NCBI GenBank assembly: GCA_004283105.1
Contig: SHLN01000044.1
Span: 1-13,688, forward strand
Source of the DNA: Acidimicrobiia bacterium
Lineage (GTDB): Bacteria; Actinomycetota; Acidimicrobiia; Spongiisociales; SHLN01
Length of the DNA stretch: 13,688 nucleotides
Direction: 5' to 3'
A program made the position numbers and the translations under genes. Numbering within the stretch: the stretch's first letter is position 1; every line of letters begins with the position of its first letter. Under the pieces are notes generated by a model. It ran no database searches. It worked only from the letters and a program-made list of their open reading frames with translations, and had not been told where the DNA came from. Below, one piece after another: positions 7,960 through 13,688 of the stretch.

Positions 7960-9728
7960 CCACGGCTAAAACCATGATCGAGCGGTTCTCGTGGTCCAGT
8001 CGCATGGAGCACTGGGTGCAGATGATCTCGTTCGTGGCGCTCGCCATCACCGGGCTCGTGCAGCGATACGACGGAGCCTGGATTTCCGAGAAGCTGATCA
8101 GCGGTATGAGCGGCATCGAAGTCGTGCGCGACATCCATCGCGTGTTCGCTACGGCGATGATGGTGGCGGTCGTGTACCACTTCGGTGCCGCCCTCTACCG
8201 CAAGATCGTGTTGGACCGTCCGCGAGTCATGATTCCGAGCAAAGCCGACGCCACGGCCGTGCGCGGCTCCCTCAAGTATCTGGCCGGCCGGGCAGATGCG
8301 CCTCCACCGCAGGGTCGCTTCAGCTGGGAAGAGAAGGTCGAGTACTGGGCGTTTGTGTGGGGAACGGTCGTCATGGTCATCTCTGGATTCCTGCTGTGGA
8401 ACCCCATCGCGACCACCAACATCTTCCCCGGCGAGTGGGTGCCAACAGCCAAGGTGATCCACAGTGGAGAGGCCACGCTGGCGGTGCTTGCCATCATCGT
8501 GTGGCACATCTACCACGTGCACATCGCCCACTTCAACACGAGCATGTTCACGGGCAAGATGTCGCGGCATGAGATGGAGGAGTTCCACCCGCTCGAGCTG
8601 GCCTCGATCGACGCGAACGAGTACCCGACTCCTCCACTGGAGGAGCGTCGCCGCCGAATGCGGCGGTTCGTCCCGGTCTACAGCTTCATGTCGATCGTGC
8701 TGTTGTTCGGCATCTATCTGTTTGTGAGCTTTGAAGAAACGGCTATCGCTACGATCAAGCCTGCCGAGCAAGTCGAGGTGTTCGTACCGGTCGAGACGCT
8801 TCCGCCGACCTCGACCACCATCGGTCCGGCGACGACGACCACGACGGTCGTCCCGGGCGAGGTCAGCTGGGATGGTGTGGTGGCGGCCTTCTTCAGTCCG
8901 TCGTGCACAGGTTGTCATGGCACGTCGGGCGGGCTCGATCTGGCCTCCTACGAAGCTGCGCTGGCGGGCGGGGATAGCGGGCCGGGCATCGTGCCGGGTA
9001 ACTCGACCGAGAGCGTCATTGCCCAGGTGATGGCCTCCGGAAGCCATCCAGGTCTCCTCTCGGACGAGGATTTGGCGACGTTTACGGCCTGGATCGATGC
9101 CGGGGCCGCGGAGTCCTCCGATGCCACGACGGACACCACGACAACGACCTCGACCACGAGTACGACGGTGGTCTCGGCCGGGGACACGTGGGACGGTGTG
9201 GTGGCGGCCTTCTTCACCCCGTCCTGTACCGGGTGCCACGGAACCATGGGCGGGCTCGACTTGTCGTCCTACGACGCGGCGGTGGCCGGGGGGGTGAGCG
9301 GAGCCGGCATCGTGCCTGGCAACTCGGCCGAGAGCGTCATTACCCAGAAGATGGCGGCCGGAGATCATCCCGGTCTCCTATCTGATGAGGATCTGGCCAC
9401 GTTCATCGCCTGGATAGATGACGGTGCAGCGGAGTCCTCGGATACCACGTCGACGACGGTCGTCTCGGCCGGGGACACGTGGGATGGCATTGTGGCCGGG
9501 TTCTTCACTCCCACCTGCACCGGGTGTCATGGCACGTCGGGTGGGCTCGATCTGTCCTCGTACGAGGCTGCAGTAGCCGGCGGTGGCAGCGGGCCGGGCA
9601 TCGTACCGGGCGATCCCGGCGCGAGCATGATTGTCCGCACCATGGCAGGGAGTCATCCCGGCCTTCTGTCGGATGAGGATCTCGCCGCACTCATCACCTG
9701 GATCGAGGCCGGCGCAGCCGAGAACTGA
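7956..9728 (+). CDS. Cytochrome b561/FdnI-like membrane protein fused to three tandem cytochrome c domains
   Basis: 590 residues; ATG 7956 overlaps the previous stop as ATGA. Residues 10-260 form a di-heme b-type membrane domain like the gamma subunit of formate dehydrogenase and [NiFe] hydrogenase. The start is RFSWSSRMEHWVQMISF (His19), then DIHRVFATAMMVAVVYHF (His61, His75), a third helix near 130-148, a fourth with VIHSGEATLAV and the His-rich WHIYHVHIAH (184-192), and a fifth at 239-258. After a Thr-rich linker come three copies of an approximately 80-residue c-type domain (about 305-385, 412-492, 509-588). Each has CTGCH followed by GG-LDL-SYE/D, a probable Met ligand (359, 466, 563) and SHPGLLSDEDL-like ends. 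These look like the single-heme domains of Planctomycete-type cytochrome proteins. It likely passes quinol electrons to, or takes them from, the nonaheme partner. I do not know a described protein with this exact fusion. Confidence 0.88.
   Translation: MTTAKTMIERFSWSSRMEHWVQMISFVALAITGLVQRYDGAWISEKLISGMSGIEVVRDIHRVFATAMMVAVVYHFGAALYRKIVLDRPRVMIPSKADATAVRGSLKYLAGRADAPPPQGRFSWEEKVEYWAFVWGTVVMVISGFLLWNPIATTNIFPGEWVPTAKVIHSGEATLAVLAIIVWHIYHVHIAHFNTSMFTGKMSRHEMEEFHPLELASIDANEYPTPPLEERRRRMRRFVPVYSFMSIVLLFGIYLFVSFEETAIATIKPAEQVEVFVPVETLPPTSTTIGPATTTTTVVPGEVSWDGVVAAFFSPSCTGCHGTSGGLDLASYEAALAGGDSGPGIVPGNSTESVIAQVMASGSHPGLLSDEDLATFTAWIDAGAAESSDATTDTTTTTSTTSTTVVSAGDTWDGVVAAFFTPSCTGCHGTMGGLDLSSYDAAVAGGVSGAGIVPGNSAESVITQKMAAGDHPGLLSDEDLATFIAWIDDGAAESSDTTSTTVVSAGDTWDGIVAGFFTPTCTGCHGTSGGLDLSSYEAAVAGGGSGPGIVPGDPGASMIVRTMAGSHPGLLSDEDLAALITWIEAGAAEN
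8868..9719 (+). repeat. Three tandem copies of a cytochrome c domain
   Basis: Copies occupy about 8868-9110, 9189-9431 and 9480-9719. They are joined by short Thr/Ser linkers of about 26 and 16 residues. Similarity is visible in the DNA itself: tggtctcggccggggacacgt and cgtctcggccggggacacgt precede copies 2 and 3. Runs around the CTGCH codons and the GGxDL segment are also nearly identical. This suggests fairly recent copying, and copy number could vary between relatives. Confidence 0.85.
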
Positions 9729-9824
9729 CCCGGTAACTCCCGAACGTCCCAACCAGGGGGGGCATCTCGGCCCTATTCCGGAGCAACGTGCGACCGGTAC
9801 CTTCGGTGCAGAGCTAGGAGGGCG

Positions 9825-11381
9825 ATGGAGAACGATGTTCTCGATAATGGGGAGCCGGATCAGCCGTTGACAGACGAGCGGGAACGGCGGTCACTCTATC
9901 GCCACCCCCTGGCCGCCGTCGGAGGCGCGCTCATCGCGGCCGGAGCCTTTGCGTTCGTCGTTCTGTCGGCCATCGACATCGCCAGCGACGTCGAGAATCC
10001 CTACCGGTCGCTCGTTACGTTCGTCGGGGCCCCTGCCATCTTTACCACCGGTGTCATCCTGTTCCTCGTCGCCGCCCGAATCCAGGTCCGCAAGGCCCGC
10101 AAGGCGGGCGAAGACATCAACTTCGTGCTCCGGGTGGCGCCATCCGACCCGCGCTACATGCGCAATCTGTGGGTCTTTCTCGGGTTGACTGCGTTGTTTG
10201 TCGTTGTGGTGGGCTGGAGCGGCTTCAAGGCCTACGAGGCGACCGACTCGGTGTCGTTCTGTGGCGAGTCTTGTCATGTCATGGATCCGCAGAACGTCAC
10301 CTATGCCAATGGTGCTCATGCCCGGGTGCCCTGTGTCGACTGCCACATCGGTCCGGGCGGTGGGTTCTGGGTCAAATCGAAGATCGACGGCGTGCGACAA
10401 CTGGTGGCGACGTTTCGGAACTCGTATGACCGTCCCATCCACACTCCGGTCGTGAGCCTGCGTCCTGCCCAGCAGACCTGCGAAGGCTGCCATTGGCCGG
10501 AGCAATTCTTTGGTCAGAAGCTGACCAACCGGACCTATTACACGACCGACGAGGCCAACTCGCCATGGACGATCAGCCTCCTCGTCAATGTCGGCGGCGG
10601 GAACCCGCGCACTGGAGAGCTGGAGGGCATCCACTGGCACATGTTGAGCGCGGCCGAGGTTGAGTACATCGCCACCGATGAGAAGCGCCAGGAGATCCCG
10701 TGGGTTCGGGTCACCGATCGTGACACCGGCGAAGTGACCGTGTACGCCGATCCGGATGAGGAGTATCCCGATCCGGAGAATCCGGAGACCGAGGTACGGC
10801 TCTTCGACTGCATGGATTGTCACAACCGGCCAAGCCACTCATTCCAACCGCCGGCCACCTCGATCAACCTCGAGCTCTCGACCGGCACCATCGCCTCGGA
10901 TCTCCCATTCGTGCGCAGCATCGGTCTCGAGTTGCTCAACGCGGAGTACGAGACGACGAAAGCGGCCACCGATGCCATTGCCTCCGGGCTGGCCGGGTTC
11001 TACGCAGCCGAATATCCCGAGCAGGCGGCCGAGTTGGCCGGCAAGATCACCGCGGCCACCGCCGCGCTCCAGCGGGTGTACGAGAACAACTTCTTCCCGG
11101 AGATGAACACTGACTACCGGGTGCGAACCAACAACCTCAGCCACTTCGTCAACGATGGGTGCTTCCGGTGTCACTCATCAGACCTCGAATCGGACACCGG
11201 TGAACAAATCTCGGCCGACTGCGAGAGCTGTCACGCCATCGTTGCCCAAGGTCCGACAGACGACCTCAACGAGCTAGAGGACGACCTCGGTGGCTTCAAG
11301 TTCGAGCATCCCGTCGACATCGGAGGAGTCTGGGAGACCGTCAAGTGCACCCAGTGCCACAATCCCTCCTCCGGCTACTAG
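9825..11381 (+). CDS. NapC/NirT-family multiheme membrane cytochrome c (seven heme sites, three N-terminal helices)
   Basis: 518 residues from ATG 9825, with TAGGAGGG just upstream. Three transmembrane helices (about 28-53, 63-85, 114-132) precede the heme region. The first heme site is CGESCH (146-151), which has three residues between the cysteines, followed by VMDP as in the NapC/NrfH CxxCHxM quinol-side heme. The next are CVDCH (170), CEGCH (219), CMDCH (329), CFRCH (446), CESCH (466) and CTQCH (508), for seven sites in total. The block HARVPCVDCHIGPG then WVKSKIDGVRQL is typical of membrane NapC/NirT-type quinol dehydrogenases. A long helical insert with few hemes (335-440) separates heme 4 from heme 5. 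NapC has a single helix and four hemes, so this is a larger variant. It probably exchanges electrons with the quinone pool. It is the last gene of the cytochrome block, 96 nt after the b/c fusion. Confidence 0.87.
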   Translation: MENDVLDNGEPDQPLTDERERRSLYRHPLAAVGGALIAAGAFAFVVLSAIDIASDVENPYRSLVTFVGAPAIFTTGVILFLVAARIQVRKARKAGEDINFVLRVAPSDPRYMRNLWVFLGLTALFVVVVGWSGFKAYEATDSVSFCGESCHVMDPQNVTYANGAHARVPCVDCHIGPGGGFWVKSKIDGVRQLVATFRNSYDRPIHTPVVSLRPAQQTCEGCHWPEQFFGQKLTNRTYYTTDEANSPWTISLLVNVGGGNPRTGELEGIHWHMLSAAEVEYIATDEKRQEIPWVRVTDRDTGEVTVYADPDEEYPDPENPETEVRLFDCMDCHNRPSHSFQPPATSINLELSTGTIASDLPFVRSIGLELLNAEYETTKAATDAIASGLAGFYAAEYPEQAAELAGKITAATAALQRVYENNFFPEMNTDYRVRTNNLSHFVNDGCFRCHSSDLESDTGEQISADCESCHAIVAQGPTDDLNELEDDLGGFKFEHPVDIGGVWETVKCTQCHNPSSGY

Positions 11382-11385
11382 GCCC

Positions 11386-11420
11386 AGCTCACAGCTCACA
11401 GCTCATAGCTCATAGCTCAC
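11386..11420. repeat. Tandem heptamer repeat, five copies of AGCTCAY
   Basis: AGCTCAC, AGCTCAC, AGCTCAT, AGCTCAT and AGCTCAC follow each other without gaps directly after the stop of the NapC-like gene. There are no spacers, so it is not CRISPR. It may arise by slippage; its role is unknown. Confidence 0.85.
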
Positions 11421-11421
11421 G

Positions 11422-11463
11422 GCAACGCCTCCGGCGTTGCTTGCGGCAACCCTGCGGGTTGCC
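11422..11463. terminator. Two adjacent hairpins between convergent genes (likely bidirectional stop)
   Basis: GCAACGCC-TCC-GGCGTTGC (11422-11440) and GGCAACCC-TGC-GGGTTGCC (11445-11463) are perfect 8-bp stems with 3-nt loops and related arms (GGCAACSC). They sit between the stop of the rightward NapC-like gene and the stop of the leftward lipoprotein. Neither has a clear T-tract, so termination strength is uncertain. Their near identity suggests duplication of one hairpin unit. Confidence 0.55.
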
Positions 11464-11486
11464 GAATGAATCAGTTGCCCCTGGAC

Positions 11487-12578
11487 CTACCAGCTGGCGA
11501 AGATGAAGCCGTCGGCGAGGGTGCCTGCTTGCCCGCCACCTTCCCACCGAACGGCACCGGCTCCGTCGACGTAGATGAGGAACACGCCGGTCGGGTCGTA
11601 TCCGCCCAGCACCGCCCCTTCTCCGATCTCGAATCGCTCCACGAGAGCCCCGACCGGCGACACCACCGCACCCTCGGTGTAGGTGAACGCATCTGTCGTG
11701 ACGATGGTCACGAGATCTCCCGATGCTCGGGCGGCCAGTCCGGCGAGGCGTGCGTCCTCAGGAACCCAATCGAGGACGGTATCGGATATCTCGCCCGTGC
11801 TCAGGTCGAGCTCGGCCAGCACCCACCGGACGCCGGTGTTCGTCGGGACTTCTGCGATCCAGAAGACGCGGGTCCCGTCGCGGCCCCAGGTTGGCGACCC
11901 GGACGCGTAGCCGACGATCTCCGGATCGACCACATCGCGGTAGCGCCACCGATCGGGCCGTCCGACCTGGATCTCGTAGCCGACGATGGCGACCTCTGCT
12001 GTGGCGGGCGACGCTCCCGCCGCCCAGCCGGGGATCGTCGGCGCATCGAACTCCCACGGTTCGGTTCCCGTGAGCACGTGGATGGCTCCTGCCGCCGGTT
12101 CGCAGCATTCGCTCACCACGAGGATGGAGCCGTCGACGGTGCGCCACGCGGCGTCGATGACGTTCACGGCGGCCGCCACCTCGGCTGCCTCGAGGTCCGC
12201 CCGGCTGCCCGCCTGGCCGATGCTGCGGAGAACGTCTCCCGTCTGAGTGTCCACCTCTACTGCTTCGAAGTCGTTGGTCACTGCCAGGAACGTACGAGGG
12301 CGCCCGTCGGGGAGCGATGGTGTGGCACTGATTGCGTCGGGTGCGGCGAGTCTCGTCGTGGTAGTAGTCGCTGGCACCGTGGTGCTCGTCGGCCGGGCGG
12401 TGGTCGTTGGGCCGGACGACGACGCGGTGGTCGTGGTGGTCGCCGGAATGCTCGTCGTGGTAGCGACCGGGACCGTTGTCGTCGTTAGGGGCGCCGGAGT
12501 GGCCTCGCTCGAGGTGCCACCACACGCGGCAGCCACGAGCACGAGGCCGGCAAGGATTGGGAGTCGGGCTGGTGCCAT
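11487..12578 (-). CDS. Lipoprotein with Thr-rich linker and probable beta-propeller-like domain, function unknown
   Basis: 363 residues from ATG 12578, where a signal peptide begins (MAPARLPILAGLVLVAAAC, lipid-attachment Cys19). The frame is open further upstream to 12740, but that stretch is not protein-like and crosses a terminator-like hairpin. Residues 30-76 are a Thr/Pro/Ser linker. The rest is beta-rich with blade-like phrases such as FLAVTNDFEAVEVDTQTGDVL, GSPTWGRDGTRVFWIAE and LAELDLSTGEI, reminiscent of TolB/PD40-type or quinoprotein-like propeller repeats. Cys158-Cys159 (SECCEP) are adjacent cysteines. No catalytic motif is seen, so it may be a binding or scaffold protein on the outer face of the membrane. 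It converges on the cytochrome block and need not be functionally tied to it. Confidence 0.8.
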   Translation of the reverse strand: MAPARLPILAGLVLVAAACGGTSSEATPAPLTTTTVPVATTTSIPATTTTTASSSGPTTTARPTSTTVPATTTTTRLAAPDAISATPSLPDGRPRTFLAVTNDFEAVEVDTQTGDVLRSIGQAGSRADLEAAEVAAAVNVIDAAWRTVDGSILVVSECCEPAAGAIHVLTGTEPWEFDAPTIPGWAAGASPATAEVAIVGYEIQVGRPDRWRYRDVVDPEIVGYASGSPTWGRDGTRVFWIAEVPTNTGVRWVLAELDLSTGEISDTVLDWVPEDARLAGLAARASGDLVTIVTTDAFTYTEGAVVSPVGALVERFEIGEGAVLGGYDPTGVFLIYVDGAGAVRWEGGGQAGTLADGFIFASW

Positions 12579-12592
12579 GGCGGGAAACGATA
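12576..12592 (-). promoter_or_regulatory. Candidate -10 box for leaderless expression of the lipoprotein gene
   Basis: On the minus strand TATCGT (12592-12587) fits TANNNT and lies 8 nt before ATG 12578. No Shine-Dalgarno sequence precedes this ATG, which fits a transcript starting at or near the start codon, a common actinobacterial arrangement. The -35 region (GTCCCA with a 17-bp spacer) is a poor match. Confidence 0.35.
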
Positions 12593-12646
12593 CCGTCGCC
12601 TCGAGCTTGTGGGACCTGAGTCCTCCAACATTCACCGGTTCTAACG

Positions 12647-12677
12647 CGAACACCCCGCCCGATGGGCGGGGTGTTCG
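12647..12677. terminator. Strong GC-rich hairpin upstream of the lipoprotein gene
   Basis: CGAACACCCCGCCC-GAT-GGGCGGGGTGTTCG is a perfect 14-bp stem with a 3-nt loop, the strongest hairpin in the window. There is no long T-tract on either side. It lies about 70 bp before the leftward lipoprotein start and would end any leftward transcript coming from the structured region at 12680-12900. Confidence 0.65.
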
Positions 12678-12679
12678 TA

Positions 12680-12900
12680 AGACTCGAGATCCTTCGGCAA
12701 CGTGTTTCCACAGAGTGCCGCCGTGAGGGGACCAGCTCACGGGTCTCAGAGAATCGGTGGTCCGGGTTTGGAGTCGCTACCTGTCCCCGGAGGGAAAGCC
12801 AGCTCTCCTTTCGATGGCTGGCTTAGCGCCCGGCCACCTCCAGAGTCCTCGATAAACCTGTCATTCTTTGGACCACCTCCTTTCTCTGGTGAGAAGACTC
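12680..12900. ncRNA. Candidate structured RNA or leader region, strand uncertain
   Basis: No convincing long gene occupies this stretch, but it is dense in pairing. CCGTGAG/CTCACGG (12721-12727, 12736-12742), AAGCCAGC/GCTGGCTT (12796-12803, 12817-12824), CCAGAG/CTCTGG (12840-12845, 12884-12889) and GGTGGTCC/GGACCACC (12756-12763, 12870-12877) are all perfect. On the minus strand AAAGGAGGTGGTCC (12883-12870) matches nearly the full complement of the 16S rRNA tail and precedes an ATG at 12864. The downstream GGACCACC could mask it. A leftward RNA would end at the strong hairpin at 12647-12677. The alternative is a rightward leader of leuS with an anti-Shine-Dalgarno sequence. I cannot match it to a known riboswitch or RNA family. 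Confidence 0.4.
12823..12864 (-). CDS. Possible 13-codon leader peptide with a near-perfect ribosome binding site
   Basis: ATG 12864 is preceded by AAAGGAGGTGGTCC, ending 5 nt before the ATG, among the best Shine-Dalgarno matches in the window. It encodes MTGLSRTLEVAGR and then TAA. The stop lies inside one arm of the AAGCCAGC/GCTGGCTT hairpin, a layout seen in translated leader peptides. It has two leucines and no run of a single amino acid that would point to attenuation control. The next gene on this strand is the lipoprotein about 245 bp on, beyond a strong hairpin. It could equally be a chance frame in a structured RNA. Confidence 0.25.
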   Translation of the reverse strand: MTGLSRTLEVAGR

Positions 12901-12991
12901 TAGCTCAGCTTCACCGTTTTGGAGATGAGATCGCGTTCGGTGCCCGGTACCCGCTGCCCGTCCAGGTCAGCCCGTCCGGGCCGACCCGAAC

Positions 12992-13004
12992 TAACCTCCA
13001 TCCG
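12992..13004 (+). promoter_or_regulatory. Candidate -10 box for leaderless leuS
   Basis: TAACCT (12992-12997) fits TANNNT and is followed by 7 nt and then the leuS ATG at 13005, so transcription would begin at about the A of the start codon. The ATG has no Shine-Dalgarno sequence, which agrees with a leaderless mRNA. No clear -35 element is visible. Confidence 0.4.
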
Positions 13005-13688
13005 ATGCATTACGACCACGTCGAGGTTGAGCAGCGGTGGCGTGAACGCTGGGAGGCCGACGGCCTCTACCGTGCCCGCGTCGATTGGGACAAACCCAAG
13101 CACTACGCGCTCACCATGCTCCCGTATCCCTCGGGCGAGCTCCACATGGGCCATTGGTACGCGGTGGCTCCCTCCGATGCCCGCGCCCGCTACATGCGGA
13201 TGAAGGGTTTCAACGTGCTGTTCCCGATGGGCTTCGATGCCTTCGGTCTCCCCGCCGAGAACGCGGCCGTGCAGCGCGGCATTCATCCGCCGACGTGGAC
13301 GTACGCCAACATCGACCGGATGCGGGATCAGTTCAAGTCGATGGGCACCATGTTCGACTGGGAGCGCGAAGCGGTGAGCTGCGACCCGGCGTATTACAAG
13401 TGGTCGCAGTGGTTCTTCAAGAAGCTCTACGAGGGTGGGCTTGCCTACCGGGGGGAGGCGGTCGTGAACTGGTCGCCGACCCTGCAGACCGTGCTCGCCA
13501 ACGAGCAGGTCATCGATGGCAAGGATGAGCGCACCGGGCAGCCGGTCATTCAGAAGACGATGGAGCAGTGGTTCTTCGCGATGACCAAGTACGCCGACGA
13601 GCTCCTCAGCTTTGAGGGAATCGATTGGCCGGATCCGATCCGCATCATGCAGACGAACTGGATCGGCCGCAGCGAGGGCGCCTACGTC
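13005..13688 (+). CDS. leuS: Leucyl-tRNA synthetase, N-terminal 228 residues (runs off the right edge)
   Basis: Class I aminoacyl-tRNA synthetase that charges tRNA-Leu with leucine. The catalytic-fold start is clear: YALTMLPYPSGELHMGH (HIGH-type motif HMGH, residues 47-50), then MGFDAFGLPAENAA, WTYANIDRMRDQFKSMG, then DWEREAVSCDPAYYKWSQWFF and TVLANEQVIDG. The next segment EQWFFAMTKYADELL leads towards the editing domain, which begins beyond the edge. The usual zinc-site cysteines around NWCPxCxTVLANEQV and GxCxRC are absent: the sequence reads NWSPTLQTVLANEQV and IDGKDERTGQPV. The start is the only ATG near the family N-terminus. It lies 425 bp from the divergent lipoprotein start, with the structured region between. 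Confidence 0.95.
   Translation, partial: MHYDHVEVEQRWRERWEADGLYRARVDWDKPKHYALTMLPYPSGELHMGHWYAVAPSDARARYMRMKGFNVLFPMGFDAFGLPAENAAVQRGIHPPTWTYANIDRMRDQFKSMGTMFDWEREAVSCDPAYYKWSQWFFKKLYEGGLAYRGEAVVNWSPTLQTVLANEQVIDGKDERTGQPVIQKTMEQWFFAMTKYADELLSFEGIDWPDPIRIMQTNWIGRSEGAYV

Noticed and set aside
7899..9368. Long minus-strand open frame of about 489 codons opposite the b/c fusion gene
   Set aside because: It is a shadow of a GC-rich gene. The sense strand has clear b- and c-heme motifs, and the antisense protein is His/Arg-rich without any recognisable domain.
9891..10838. Minus-strand open frame of about 315 codons opposite the NapC-like gene
   Set aside because: The sense gene has seven heme sites and a strong ribosome binding site; the antisense frame has no domain-like sequence.
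11386..11420. Short CRISPR-like array
   Set aside because: The units are 7 bp and contiguous, with no spacers and no cas genes.
12752..12800. Possible T-box leader of leuS (CGGTGGTCCGGG resembles part of the T-box sequence)
   Set aside because: The UGGNACCGCG core and the conserved Stem I features are not present, and the candidate leuS start is leaderless.
12752..12875. Minus-strand frame reading FIEDSGGGRALSQPS and onward, overlapping the 13-codon frame
   Set aside because: It has no ATG, GTG or TTG start after the ribosome binding site. Third-position GC is near 57 percent by hand count, which looks low beside the strongly GC-ending codons of the clear genes here.
12866..12884. TTTGGACCACCTCCTTTC resembles the 3' end of 16S rRNA
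   Set aside because: The flanking sequence does not match 16S rRNA. It is more simply read as a Shine-Dalgarno sequence on the opposite strand or an anti-SD element.
12886..12960. tRNA-like TAGCTCAG segment
   Set aside because: No T-loop GTTCGA-type sequence, anticodon stem or acceptor pairing follows.

Overview
The window comes from a GC-rich bacterium that I infer to be an actinobacterium, possibly of the Acidimicrobiia. The reasons are Thr-rich linkers behind lipoprotein signal peptides, candidate leaderless starts with TANNNT boxes, and a System I (Ccm) cytochrome c maturation set next to multiheme cytochromes. No taxonomic marker is complete, so this assignment is an inference.

Layout. 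Positions 1-169 hold the start of a leftward GAF-domain gene. A tight rightward operon of cytochrome c maturation genes runs from 419 to 4260: ccmF, ccmH, a ccmI-like TPR gene and ccmG/dsbE, with every junction overlapping. A 227-bp intergenic region (4261-4487) carries three consecutive perfect or near-perfect palindromes. Next come four rightward cytochrome genes (4488-11381): a ten-heme lipoprotein built from two copies of a five-heme unit; a nine-heme, C-terminally anchored cytochrome; a b-type cytochrome fused to three tandem c-type domains; and a three-helix NapC/NirT-like cytochrome with seven heme sites, the first of them CX3CH. A terminator hairpin follows the first of these genes. 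Convergent hairpins and a heptamer repeat separate the last from a leftward lipoprotein gene (11487-12578). A gene-poor, strongly structured stretch (about 12645-12900) lies between that lipoprotein and the start of leuS, which runs off the right edge.

How it may work. The Ccm proteins attach heme to CXXCH cysteines outside the membrane, and the four cytochromes next door carry 29 c-type heme sites (10+9+3+7). The b-type and NapC-like proteins are plausible membrane exchange points with the quinone pool. The nine-heme protein is translationally coupled to the b-type protein and could carry electrons outward, and the ten-heme lipoprotein is a plausible surface terminus. No catalytic subunit (molybdoenzyme, nitrite reductase or hydrogenase) lies in the window, so the acceptor or donor is unknown. 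Extracellular or cell-wall electron transfer is the most interesting reading, but it is an inference.
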